Shown here one piece after another: positions 12,599-23,012 of a stretch of DNA of 64,000 nucleotides (position 1 is its first letter; the number at the start of each line of letters is the position of its first letter). The translations under genes and the position numbers were made by a program. This DNA is from Costus lasius (taxonomy: Eukaryota; Streptophyta; Magnoliopsida; Zingiberales; Costaceae): NCBI GenBank assembly GCA_027563935.2, contig CM050454.1, positions 78,016,596 through 78,080,595 of the forward strand, read 5' to 3'. Under the pieces are notes generated by a model. The model ran no database searches and was not told the DNA's origin. It saw only the letters and a list, made by a program, of their open reading frames with translations.

Positions 12599-14299
12599 CT
12601 AATGGTTGAGAAATCTCAAACCCATATTATTACAGTGCTTCTCATGCTTCTGCTGCGCCAGAGGCTTGGTAAGCGGGTCAGCCAGATTGTCATCTGTATG
12701 AACCTTGCAGATTTTGATCTCACCACGATCAATGATCTCCCGGATCAAGTGAAACTGTCTCTGTATGTGCTTGGACTTCTGGTGCGACCGTGGTTCCTTT
12801 GCTTGTGCGATTGCTCCAGTGTTATCACAGAAGATAACCAAAGGATCTGCACTCGAAGGAACAACACCAAGTTCCTGAATGAACTTACGAATCCACACTG
12901 CCTCCTTGGATGCTTCCGAGGCTGCAACATACTCGGCTTCTGTTGTGGAATCAGCAACGATAGACTGTTTGAAACTTTTCCATACCACAGCTCCTCCATT
13001 CAAGCTAAAAACATAGCCTGATTGCGATCGGAAATCATCCTGGTCAGATTGGAACGAAGCGTCAGTATATCCTTCAATACTGAGTTCTTCCTGACCACCA
13101 TACACCAAGAACATATCTTTGGTCCTCCGCAGATATTTTAAAATGTTCTTGACCGCAATCCAGTGCGCCTGACCTAGATTACTTTGGAATCGACTGGTCA
13201 CGCTTAACCCGTAAGCGACGTCTGGGCGAGTACACAACATCGCATACATAATGGACCCAATAGCCGAAGCATAAGGCGTATTATCCATTTCATCTCTCTC
13301 AGTCTGTGTTTGTGGACACTGACTCTTTGAAAGATTCAGACCATGTCTGACTGGAAGATATCCTCTTTTAGAATTCTCTAAATGAAATCTTTCTAGGACT
13401 TTATCGATGTAAGTACTCTGGCACAGCCCGAGAAGCCTCTTAGATCTATCTCTGTAGATCTTCACACCTAATACATAGGCTGCTTCTCCTAGATCTTTCA
13501 TCTGGAAACATTTTCTTAACCATGCTTTAACAGCATGCAGTTCAGGAATATCGTTTCCAATGATCAAGATATCATCGACGTAGAGGACTAGGAAAGTAAT
13601 CACGCTCCCACTAAACCTCTTATATACACACGGGTCATCTTCATTCTTGATGAAACCAAATTCACAGATTGATTCATCAAAACGAATATTCCAGCTTCTA
13701 GATGCTTGTTTAAGTCCATAAATGGACTTCTTTAACTTGCATATTTTATGACGATCTGATGGATTAGTGAAACCTTAAGGTTGTGTCATATACACATCCT
13801 CATCTAGTTTTCCATTAAGGAAAGCGGTCTTCACATCCATCTGCCAGATCTCATAATCGTAATATGCTGCTATCGCAAGAATAATCCGAATAGACTTGAA
13901 CATGGCTACAGGAGAGAAAGTTTCATCATAATCTATCCCGTAGATTTGTTTGAAACCTTTCGCAACTAGCCTGCCTTTATAGGTAACTACGTTACCATCC
14001 ATGTCAATCTTCTTCTTGAAGATCCATTTACAGCCTATAGGGATTACTCCCGGAGGCGGATCAACCAAATCCCATACTTGATTATCTGACATGGAGTCCA
14101 TCTCGGCTCGCATAGCTTCAAGCCATCTAGCTGACTCCGGTCCACTGACCGCATCCGCATAAGTGAGGGGTTCATCATGGTCAATGATGTAGACTCCGTC
14201 ATAGCGCTCAGGCTGTCGACGGATCCTTCCCGATCTTTGCGGTTCCCGTGATATCTGAGCCTCAGGTAGTTCAATAACCTGTCCAACTGGCTCAGGCTC
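12599..14299 (-). pseudogene. gag-pol: R3 gag-pol, 3' part (RT and RNase H), one nonsense codon
   Basis: C-terminal part of the R3 polyprotein, separated from its 5' part (35693-37876) by the 21-kb R4. It starts in the linker between integrase and RT, covers the RT palm with YVDD, then RNase H, and ends just before the polypurine tract. The frame passes the R4 insertion site without change once one GGCTC is removed, so the insertion itself did not alter the frame. A TAA at 13775-13777 (codon 903 of the combined frame) replaces Glu in the RT motif TQPEGF. The rest of the frame is open. The basic segment EPRRSGRIRR reads EPQRSGRIRR here. Confidence 0.93.
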
Positions 14300-14602
14300 T
14301 GAAAGGTCCCCTATAACTAAGGGGGCGAAACCCTATAGGTGCATATGGAGGTTAAGATGCAGCGGAATGGGGTTTCTACGATCTTTGCATGCGTTATGAT
14401 CAACTTATAAAACTCTGCATGAATGAAAACGATTCATACCATAGCCATTTCTAGATGGCGTCTTGGAAGCAAAAGATGCAAGCGCCTCTTCTCCAAAGTC
14501 TCGCACACAAGATGAAGATGCGCTCCTTCCTTGATGCTCCTTGTGCTAGCAAGGATCGTCCAAGGTGTCTTGATCGCTTGAAGGGAAGAGAGAGTTCTTT
14601 CT
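14300..14602 (-). repeat. R4 3' LTR, U5-side fragment
   Basis: 303 bp from TGAAAGGTCCCC up to the S1 insertion site. The last five bases TTTCT are the S1 TSD. It contains the hairpin CCTTG-TGCTAG-CAAGG at 14539-14554. It matches 33993-34295 of the 5' LTR. Confidence 0.94.
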
Positions 14603-15579
14603 TGTAACATCCCACATTCTTAACCCCAAACAAATGGCTCATTTCATAAAAGAAACAGGATGTTTCATATAAGATCGATCATATGCTAGGTAAAACCGAG
14701 TTCAAGAAAAACACGATCTGAAAAGTTTTCGTAATTCATATCATATAAAATCCTTGAAACACAATTCATAAAACTCGAATCTCATAAATCTCATAAAGGT
14801 ACCTGCCACCACGCAATACTTGCACTAGACATATGCAAGTTACAGTTATATCAAAACCGATTGCCAAAAATACACATCAACTTCAATCTCAAAACAAATC
14901 CACAAAATCGATTTTATAAACTGACACCAAACACCGAAACCAGGCTGAAGCCCGCGGTGACACAAAAATCAAATTCATAAGACTGCCATAACTGGCAACA
15001 TACTTCACATAGTTCACATGGTTCACAAAGTTCATATAACTCGTAGGGTTTAGCCACAACCGGCATCATAAGCATAAACACATTAAGGCCACAACCGGCA
15101 TCATAAATTCAATAAGCATAATTCACAGCATCCATATAATGCTAACTGCGCCCCTGCTCTACACCTGAAAATAGTGAGGGGTGAGCTACACAGCCCAGTG
15201 AGTGGATAGTCTAATTGACCATCCAGAACATACACTCAAAAACATTGGCAAATTATTTTTAAAAATCTTTAACAAGATATCATGTCAACATATAACAACA
15301 ATTCAATACAAAAGTCATATAAGCAGTCAAATGTACACACTAACATATAATAACCTCAGGTTCTAGAGTTATACTCTAAACCAACCGAACACACATATTC
15401 TAACCCAACTAAACATACCAACACATATTTAACCTAGTTGTCCAGCATATTCAGTAGTGACCAATATGGTCTAACCCGGCTTGGCCAAAGCACTGGGAGC
15501 CGCATGCAACACATAAACATGGACAGTGAGTGGAATCAAGAGGTGGCCCCCGCCAGGTCACGACGTGGCACTTTGGTCC

Positions 15580-17282
15580 TGTTGGGGTATGCCCTTAAGG
15601 CTAATGTTTGAGGCCTATGGGAATGTATCTGTATCATGTAATAAACTCTTATGTTTATAAAGGCATGGTTGTTATTCAGTTAGCTACATTGTCTGCTGCA
15701 ATATATGTTCTTCTGAATAATGTCTCAAAGCTGTTCAGCTGGGCTGACATGCTATTAAGTCCTTAGTCGATGTATCTTGGTGAACATGAGACAGCCTTGA
15801 TATTGTTAAGACTAATATGTGTTCTAATCTTATAGGATGCTTCGAGCATGGAATAAGATGTAGACTCATGGGTACATGGGATGTACTGGACAGACCCTAC
15901 TAGGATGTTCAATTGTTTGTCACAATGTGAATATTCCTTGATTATGACAAGTGGCACATTTCCTCTGACTTGAGATCACTTGTGTTTTCTAAATGATGAT
16001 TGTCATTGTTTTGAGATAGTTCAATATCGTTTGAAACATAATGATTATAGACTATCTTGGATGATGAGCTTGAGTCAGGTTAGGGCACTAGTGATAGACA
16101 TAGGATTGCCGTCTCCTTGTTTAAGGAGTGTGATGTTCTAAAGGGGCCCCCTGGATGAGATGATTGAGAGAGTGTATGGCCATACCCAGGTGACTATGAT
16201 CATCTGATCTAATCATGCTCATCATATTGGAATTACAAGCTTGACAGGCTTGTCCAATAAGAACATCCAGTGGCAAAGGAAAAATGCATGCCTTGTGATT
16301 TGATTCACACTTGTGCTGTTTTTGGGTGTAGTCTTGGAAGACTCTTTTCTTTATATCGGGAGACAGTGATGTGTTGCTAGATACCTCTCACTGATCGTGA
16401 TAACGTAAGTTGTCGTTACCGACATTTAAAGGAAACCCTTTGGGTCGCACAATTTGATGATATGGCTTACTTAAGTCAGATCGTGTGGACTGAATTATTT
16501 GGGTTCAGTTTAAAGGGATTTAATCTCTGATTGTAAGTGAGATCTGGTCTGATCATGTTTGATTGATTAGGGCTTGAGATCGGTAAGCTTTGATCGAGAG
16601 AATGCATGCCAGATCGGTCAGATCAGGGGCATCGTTGAGATCGACGGTTAGATCGTGAACCTTAGGGTTTATTTAAGATCTAGACTAGATCATTGGCTTG
16701 ATTGGTTCTTAAACCGAACCAAAGTGAACCGGCTCACTAAATGAGCGCTTGGTTCATAGGGAGAGGAGTAGGCGACAAGTTCACTTGGCGTGAACGTTGT
16801 GGTGAGGAGTGGTTACTATTTTTAGTAACCATGATCTCCACTTGAGGGGGCTCTCGTCCGAATAGAGTATGCTCTATTTTCGCCACTTCCCATATTCCTC
16901 TCGCCCATATTCCTCTCGACATTCTTGTGTGAGTGCGGCGACGCTTGACGGATTGAGGAGGATTCGGCCAAGAGAGATTGACATCTCATTTTCCCTTCAC
17001 TCGTCAAAGGACCTCTTGGAACCTTGCTAGCACAAGGAGCACCAAGAGAGATAGCGACATCATCTTGTGTGTGACGACAAGGAGAAGATCTCGTTTGATC
17101 TTTACTTCCAAGGTGCCATCTAGAAATGGCAATGGTATGGATCGAATCATCTCTTATGCAATCGGTTTTTCCTTTAAGTTGATTATATAAGGTGCATGCG
17201 ATTCTTAGAGACCCTATCCGCTGCTTCAAATTTGTTTTGCACCATGCTGGGTTTCGCCCCCCTCTTGAAAGGGGTTCCTACA
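15580..17282 (+). repeat. R5 5' LTR
   Basis: 1703 bp, TGTTGGGGTATG...GGTTCCTACA. Near its end it carries a TATATAA box (17184-17190), the R/U5 hairpin CCTTG-CTAGCA-CAAGG (17022-17037) and a terminal hairpin CCCCT-CTTGAA-AGGGG just before the CA end. A 64-codon open frame lies antisense at 15763-15957. Confidence 0.96.
17184..17190 (+). promoter_or_regulatory. Candidate TATA box of the R5 5' LTR
   Basis: TATATAA about 95 bp before the LTR end, in the place expected for the U3/R promoter of a copia LTR. It is repeated in the 3' LTR at 24617-24623. This is a motif match only; the start site is not defined by the sequence. Confidence 0.45.
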
Positions 17283-19110
17283 ACTGGTATCAGAGCAGGT
17301 TTTCTATGCATCTTTGTATGATTGCTTAAGCTTATGTGATCCATGTTTGCGTGTACATGCTTAGATCTAGTTAACATGCGATTTTTCTTTAAGTTTTTAT
17401 ACATGCGAAACTTGAAGTATGTTTTCATTGGCGCATGTTGTTCTTGGCGCATGCTTTGTGTTTTTCTTAAAACCCTAATTGACATGCGCGAGTCACTCTA
17501 GATCTAAGGCTCTACTATAAACCCTTAGACGGGTTATTAGGGTTGAAGTCACCCCCTGAGTTAGATCCAACAGTCTGATCAGACCATCTGACAGCCTGAA
17601 TGGGTCGACCTGTTAGCACCTTGGCGCAAGCCTATGGTGGCTATAGGTCGACTGCAGACAGGTGTGTAGCGATGTCTGATTGAGACAACCTATGAACACA
17701 CATGAGTTAGGCCCGGGGTCACACCCGCTTGCCAGACCTCATTGTGGTTGTTCAGCCCTGGCGCATGCATGGTTGACCTCATGGTCGACTCAAGTCAGTT
17801 AGGACTTGGTGCATGCAAGGGCAGTGGATCTGACTAGGTTGGATGAGTGGATCCCTAGTAATGTACCGTTGTAAGGTTGTAGGGCAAATAAGGAAAAATT
17901 AAAATTAATCCCAAGGGGTTTTCGAAAAATTTTAATTTTTATAATGGATCACTTGATTGCTGAATGGATGCATGTGTCTGTCTATTTTGTCTTATGTGGG
18001 CTGCCCATGTTAAATCTGTGCTGTGCTGGGGCCTGCGTGCCTGTTTTAAAATTGTAAATTAATTATTGTGATCTGCGCATCACTGTGTTTTAATTTATAA
18101 ATGTAAGTGACCTGCGTGTCACTCTTGTCTAGATAGTTAAATTTGTAATTTAATTAGACAAGAGCACAGAGCACACTTGGCAGAGGCGCATGCAGCAAGT
18201 GGCTGGACCAGGTGGGAGGTCTAGGGTTCGACCCTAGGACCAGGCGCATTTTCCCTGGTGGGCGCACCTGTGCTGTAATTGGCGCTTGGGCCCAGGTTTG
18301 GGCCAGATGTGCAGCAAAAGACCCATGAAGAGCAAATGAAGACTTAAGTTAGGTTAAGGTCTTCTAGGGCTATGGGCTTTTACCACATAAGATACATGCT
18401 TTCTTTTATTGCTTAATATTAGAATTGCATGATTAAATTATCTTCTGCTATCACCATAGGAATTGCATGATAGGCAAGAAGATAAAAGACCGTTAAAATC
18501 CAACGCTTAAATATCAAGCTCGTAAGCCTTCTGACGCGAAACCTCACTGTTCTGATTATCGTTGGAGCCGTGTTGTACCCACTCAGTGGGCACGTCCATC
18601 TATCTTCAGACGGTGCGGGATTACACCTGCGTGTTACAGAGTAGGGATTTATCCCTTCTCGTTGCTCAGCATAGCACGTGGTGGTCCAGGGAGTAGGTCG
18701 GGTCAGCTTGACCGTGTTGGCTACATATGTGGCGCATATGGTAGCACATGGAGGCAGCCATCTGTGGGGTCAGAGATTGTGTTGTACCAACTCAGTTGGC
18801 ACAGTCTGCTGGACTGCCCAGATGAAGGGGAATCGCACGGGTTGGCGATCGGCAGGGACTGCCTACCAGAAACTAGTGCTTGTACTCTCTGTGCATCTTA
18901 TCTCGCCTGAGCGGGACGCGGAGACCAAGTATGAAATCTGGATCCCATCTCACTAAAAGAGTTTTACTCTTTCGGGCTGTTTTGCTGGATTTTTCACGCC
19001 TGATAAAATAGTGACAAAAAGAATCTTTCTTAAGTCCTGATTGATTCTTATACATTGATACTGACCTTGCTGTTCTTGCATTGTTGTAGATACCTGCAGC
19101 AACGAACACC
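17283..19110 (+). other. R5 leader with primer-binding site
   Basis: The primer-binding site TGGTATCAGAGC (17285-17296) lies two bases after the LTR and matches the 3' end of initiator Met tRNA over 12 nt, then departs from the common GCCAGG continuation. The leader runs 1.83 kb to the gag ATG. Two related hairpins stand at 18578-18590 (CCCACTCAGTGGG) and 18787-18799 (CCAACTCAGTTGG), each preceded by TGTTGTA. A long open frame at 18662-18910 overlaps them, but no protein family is recognisable. Confidence 0.85.
18578..18799 (+). promoter_or_regulatory. Pair of leader hairpins (candidate packaging/dimerisation elements)
   Basis: Two copies of TGTTGTACCnACTCAGTnGGCAC, 209 bp apart, with stems CCCACT/AGTGGG and CCAACT/AGTTGG around a single C. 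The same pair occurs in R2 (7356, 7147), R3 (47591, 38185), R4 (32677, 32468) and R6 (41390, 41599). In R1 the stems are CCCAC/GTGGG (55119-55132) and CCAGC/GCTGG (54908-54921), with loop GAGG. The paired changes support an RNA structure; the function is inferred. Confidence 0.6.
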
Positions 19111-22100
19111 ATGAACTTCAATGTGCGATCCCTACTGGAAAGGGAGAAGTTTGCTGGGCCGAACTTCTCTGACTGGTTTGGACACCTTAAGATCGTTCTT
19201 AAGGCAGAGAGGAAACTGTATGTCCTCGAGACGGCGATACCGCCGCAGCCCGCTCCGAACGCCGCTAGGGCGGTTCGGGAAGCCTATGAAAAGCACGTCA
19301 ATGATAGCATTGATGTCGCTTGCCTGATGCTAGCGTCTATGACGCCACCGCTGCAGCGTCAGCATGAGGATATGTCGGCTATAGAGATGATAGCGAACCT
19401 CAAGATGCTGTATGCTGCACAGGCGAGGACTGAACGCTATAATTTGACAAAGCTCTTCTTTCAGAGCAAACTGGCTGAAGGGAGCCCAGTGGGAGCTCAC
19501 GTGCTCAAGATGATTGGGCACAAGGAGGCTCTAGAGAAACTGGGGCATACCATTAACCAGGAGCTTGCTGTGGACATTATTCTGCAGTCTCTCCCGCCTT
19601 CATTCGACGCGTTCATTATTAATTTTAATATGAACAAAATCGATTGTACTCCGGCAGAGCTGCTGAATATGCTCTTGACCACTGAGGAGACTCTGAAGGG
19701 TAAGCCTTCAACCTCTGTCTTGATGGTTCCTTCAAGGAACAAGAAGAAGGGGAAGAAGGGCAAGGCCCCGGTCAAGAATTACAGCAAGGCTCTGAAGCAG
19801 AAGGTGAAGCGGTCTAAGGAATACAGGTGTTTCCACTGTGGCCAGCTGGGTCACTGGAAAAAGGACTGTAAAGCGCTCCAAGGAGATAAGAGGGGAAGCT
19901 TTGCTTCTGGCTCAGGTATATTCGTGACTGAGGTCATGTTTTCTTCTTCTGTATCATGGGTGTTGGACACTGCATGTGGAGTTCACATTTGTTCAAATGT
20001 ACAGGAACTCAAGAGAAGAAGGCAGGTGGGACAGCATGAGGTGGACCTACGAGTTGGAAACGGGGCACGGGTTGCTGCTGTTGCTGTAGGAGACTACTTT
20101 ATTTCTTTACCATCTGGACTTGTATTGGAACTAAACAGTTGTTACTTTGTTCCCAGTATAACTAAAAATATTATCTCCATTCCTGCTCTTGTTAGGAAGG
20201 GATTTTCCTTTGAATGCAATATTTCAAAGTGTATTTTGTCTTTTGATAATATTGTTTATGCAACTGGTTCAATTAATAATGGGTTATACATGTTGGACAT
20301 GGAATGTTCGATACAACAAATTGATATTAAGAAAGCCAAGTATGCTGATGACAGCACCTTGCTATGGCATAGTCGTTTAGGCCATATAAACGAGAAACGC
20401 ATTAAGCGGTTGCATGAAAATGGACTGCTGGGATCATTCTCCTACAAGGAGATTGATACATGCAAAGCTTGTTTAATGGGTAAAATGACGAAGTCACCTT
20501 TTCCTCACAAAGGTCAAAGGGCTTCAGGTTTACTTGACCTTATACACAGTGATGTGTGTGGGCCTTTTAGTAAACATGCCAGAGGTGGATATCAGTACTT
20601 CATTACCTTTACTGATGATTTCAGTAGATACGGGTATGTCTATCTGATGAGACATAAGAGTGAATCTTTTGACAAGTTCAAAGAGTTCAAAAATGAAGTA
20701 CAGAATCAGCTAGGCCGTAATATCAAGGCACTTCGCTCAGATCGAGGTGGTGAATACCTAAGTCATGCATTTACTGACTATCTAAAGGAGTGTGGGATTA
20801 TCTCACAGCTCACTCCGCCTGGAACACCGCAATGGAATGGTGTGTCCGAGAGGAGAAATAGAACGCTACTTGATATGGTTCGTTCTATGATGAGTCAGGC
20901 TACTCTACCCTACTCCTTTTGGGGTTTTGCACTGGAAACAGCTGCAAAGGTACTAAACCGAGTGCCATCCAAGGCAGTTTCAAAGACGCCATATGAGTTA
21001 TGGTATGGGAAACAGCCAAGCTTGACATTTATCAGGATCTGGGGTTGCGAAGCTTATGTAAAGAAGCTCGCCTCTGGGAAACTAGAGAGTAGATCTGACA
21101 AATGTATCTTTGTCGGTTACCCTAAGGAAACTAAGGGTTATTATTTCTTCGATCCCAAGGAGAACAAGGTTTTTGTTGCTCGGACGGCCATATTTCTTGA
21201 GAAGGAATTTCTTCTGCAAGAGGCCAGTGGGAGAGAAATAAAGCTGGATGAGAATCCAGACGAAGGACAAAGTAGTCAAGCAGAGTTGGATGAGCCTGAG
21301 CCGGTAGAACAGGTTATTGAACAACCTGAGGCTCAGATATCACGGGAACCGCGAAGATCGGGTAGGATCCGTCGACAGCCTGAGCGCTATGACGGAGTCT
21401 ACATCATTGACAATGATGAACCCCTCACTTATGCGGATGCGGTCAGTGGACCGGAGTCAGCGAGATGGCTTGAAGCTATGCGCGCCGAGATGGACTCCAT
21501 GTCAGATAACCAAGTTTGGGATTTGGTTGATCCGCCTCCGGGAATTATCCCTATAGGCTGTAAATGGATCTTCAAGAAGAAGATTGACATGGATGGTAAC
21601 GTGGTTACCTATAAAAGCAGGCTAGTTGCGAAAGGTTTCAAACAAATCTACGGGATAGATTATGATGAAACTTTCTCACCTGTAGCTATGTTTAAGTCTA
21701 TTCGGATTCTTTTCGCGATAGCTGCATATTATGATTATGAGATTTGGCAGATGGATGTGAAAACAGCTTTCCTTAATGGAAATCTGGATGAGGATGTGTA
21801 TATGACACAACCAGAAGGTTTCACTAATCCAGCAGATCGTCATAAGATATGCAAGTTAAAGAAGTCTATTTATGGACTTAAACAAGCATCAAGAAGCTGG
21901 AACATTCGTTTTGATGAATCAGTCATTGAATTTGGTTTCATCAAGAACGAGGATGACCCGTGTGTATATAAGAGGTTTAGTGGGAGCGTGATTACTTTCC
22001 TAGTCCTCTACGTCGATGACATCTTGATCATTGGAAACGACATTCCTGAAATGCATGCTGTTAAGGCATGGCTAAGGAAATGTTTCCAGATGAAAGATTT

Positions 22101-22992
22101 AGGAGAAGCAGCCTATGTGTTAGGTGTGAAGATCTACAGGGATAGATCTAAGAGGCTTCTCGGGCTGTGCCAAAGTACTTACATCGATAAGGTCCTGGAG
22201 AGATTTCATTTAGAGAATTCTAAACGTGGATATCTTCCAGTCAGACATGGTCTGAATCTTTCGAAGAGTCAGTGTCCACAAACACAGACTGAGAAAGATG
22301 AAATGGACAATACGCCTTATGCTTCGGCTATTGGATCCATTATGTATGCGATGTTGTGTACTCGCCCAGACGTGGCTTACGGGTTAAGCGTAACCAGTCG
22401 TTACCAGAGTAATCCAGGTGTGGCGCACTGGATTGCAGTCAAGAACATTTTAAAATATCTGCGGAGGACCAAAGATATGTTCTTGATATATGGTGGTCAG
22501 GAAGAACTCAGTATTGAAGGATATACTGACGCTTCGTTCCAGTCTGACCAGGATGATTTCCGATCGCAATCAGGCTATGTTTTTAGCTTGAATGGAGGTG
22601 CAGTGGTGTGGAAGAGTTTCAAACAGTCAACTGTTGCTGATTCCACAACAGAAGCCGAGTATGTTGCAGCCTCGGAAGCATCCAAGGAGGCAGTGTGGAT
22701 TCGTAAGTTCGTGAGAGAACTTGGTGTCATTCCTTCGAGTGCAGATCCTTTGGTTATCTTTTGTGATAACACTGGAGCAATCGCACAAGCAAAGGAACCA
22801 CGGTCGCACCAGAAGTCCAAGCACATACAGAGACGGTTTCATTTGATCAGGGAGATCATAGATCGAGGCGAGATCAAAGTCTGCAAGGTTCATACAGATG
22901 ACAATCTGGCAGACCCGCTTACCAAGCCTCTGGCGCAGCAGAAGCATGAGAAGCACTGTAATAATATGGGTTTGAGATTTCTCAACCATTAG
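19111..22992 (+). CDS. gag-pol: R5 gag-pol polyprotein, intact (1293 aa)
   Basis: Full copia polyprotein in one frame, giving cytoplasmic particles that reverse-transcribe the element RNA and integrate the DNA copy. Domains: gag capsid about 1-210; a Lys-rich stretch; zinc knuckle CFHCGQLGHWKKDC at 240-253; protease with LDTAC (Asp286); integrase HHCC (H420, H425, C451, C454) and catalytic D481, D544, E580 with 35 residues between the last two; a basic linker EPRRSGRIRR; RT with YVDD at 967-970; RNase H with D1140, E1181 or E1183, and D1219. The protease motif is DTA rather than DTG, as in the sister copies. In RT, TYKGRLVAKG reads TYKSRLVAKG. The start is the Met conserved in the sister copies (here MNF, elsewhere MSF). 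The stop is 9 bp before the polypurine tract. No break was found. Confidence 0.97.
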   Translation: MNFNVRSLLEREKFAGPNFSDWFGHLKIVLKAERKLYVLETAIPPQPAPNAARAVREAYEKHVNDSIDVACLMLASMTPPLQRQHEDMSAIEMIANLKMLYAAQARTERYNLTKLFFQSKLAEGSPVGAHVLKMIGHKEALEKLGHTINQELAVDIILQSLPPSFDAFIINFNMNKIDCTPAELLNMLLTTEETLKGKPSTSVLMVPSRNKKKGKKGKAPVKNYSKALKQKVKRSKEYRCFHCGQLGHWKKDCKALQGDKRGSFASGSGIFVTEVMFSSSVSWVLDTACGVHICSNVQELKRRRQVGQHEVDLRVGNGARVAAVAVGDYFISLPSGLVLELNSCYFVPSITKNIISIPALVRKGFSFECNISKCILSFDNIVYATGSINNGLYMLDMECSIQQIDIKKAKYADDSTLLWHSRLGHINEKRIKRLHENGLLGSFSYKEIDTCKACLMGKMTKSPFPHKGQRASGLLDLIHSDVCGPFSKHARGGYQYFITFTDDFSRYGYVYLMRHKSESFDKFKEFKNEVQNQLGRNIKALRSDRGGEYLSHAFTDYLKECGIISQLTPPGTPQWNGVSERRNRTLLDMVRSMMSQATLPYSFWGFALETAAKVLNRVPSKAVSKTPYELWYGKQPSLTFIRIWGCEAYVKKLASGKLESRSDKCIFVGYPKETKGYYFFDPKENKVFVARTAIFLEKEFLLQEASGREIKLDENPDEGQSSQAELDEPEPVEQVIEQPEAQISREPRRSGRIRRQPERYDGVYIIDNDEPLTYADAVSGPESARWLEAMRAEMDSMSDNQVWDLVDPPPGIIPIGCKWIFKKKIDMDGNVVTYKSRLVAKGFKQIYGIDYDETFSPVAMFKSIRILFAIAAYYDYEIWQMDVKTAFLNGNLDEDVYMTQPEGFTNPADRHKICKLKKSIYGLKQASRSWNIRFDESVIEFGFIKNEDDPCVYKRFSGSVITFLVLYVDDILIIGNDIPEMHAVKAWLRKCFQMKDLGEAAYVLGVKIYRDRSKRLLGLCQSTYIDKVLERFHLENSKRGYLPVRHGLNLSKSQCPQTQTEKDEMDNTPYASAIGSIMYAMLCTRPDVAYGLSVTSRYQSNPGVAHWIAVKNILKYLRRTKDMFLIYGGQEELSIEGYTDASFQSDQDDFRSQSGYVFSLNGGAVVWKSFKQSTVADSTTEAEYVAASEASKEAVWIRKFVRELGVIPSSADPLVIFCDNTGAIAQAKEPRSHQKSKHIQRRFHLIREIIDRGEIKVCKVHTDDNLADPLTKPLAQQKHEKHCNNMGLRFLNH

Positions 22993-23001
22993 ATTAAGTG
23001 C

Positions 23002-23011
23002 AAGTGGGAGA
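23002..23011 (+). other. R5 polypurine tract
   Basis: AAGTGGGAGA one base before the 3' LTR; the site of plus-strand DNA priming. The same sequence precedes the 3' LTR of every element in the window: 45815-45824 on plus, and the reverse complement at 2933-2942, 12580-12589, 28255-28264 and 854-863. Confidence 0.85.
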
Positions 23012-23012
23012 T

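Noticed and set aside
14598..14604. 7-bp TSD TTTCTTG for S1
   Set aside because: The extra TG is better assigned to the element end (TGTAACATCCC), which gives a 5-bp TSD and proper TG...CA termini.
19966..19980. Protease motif DTA instead of DTG as a defect
   Set aside because: All complete copies, including the youngest, have DTACG, and plant copia proteases with D(S/T)A are known, so it is the family's normal form.
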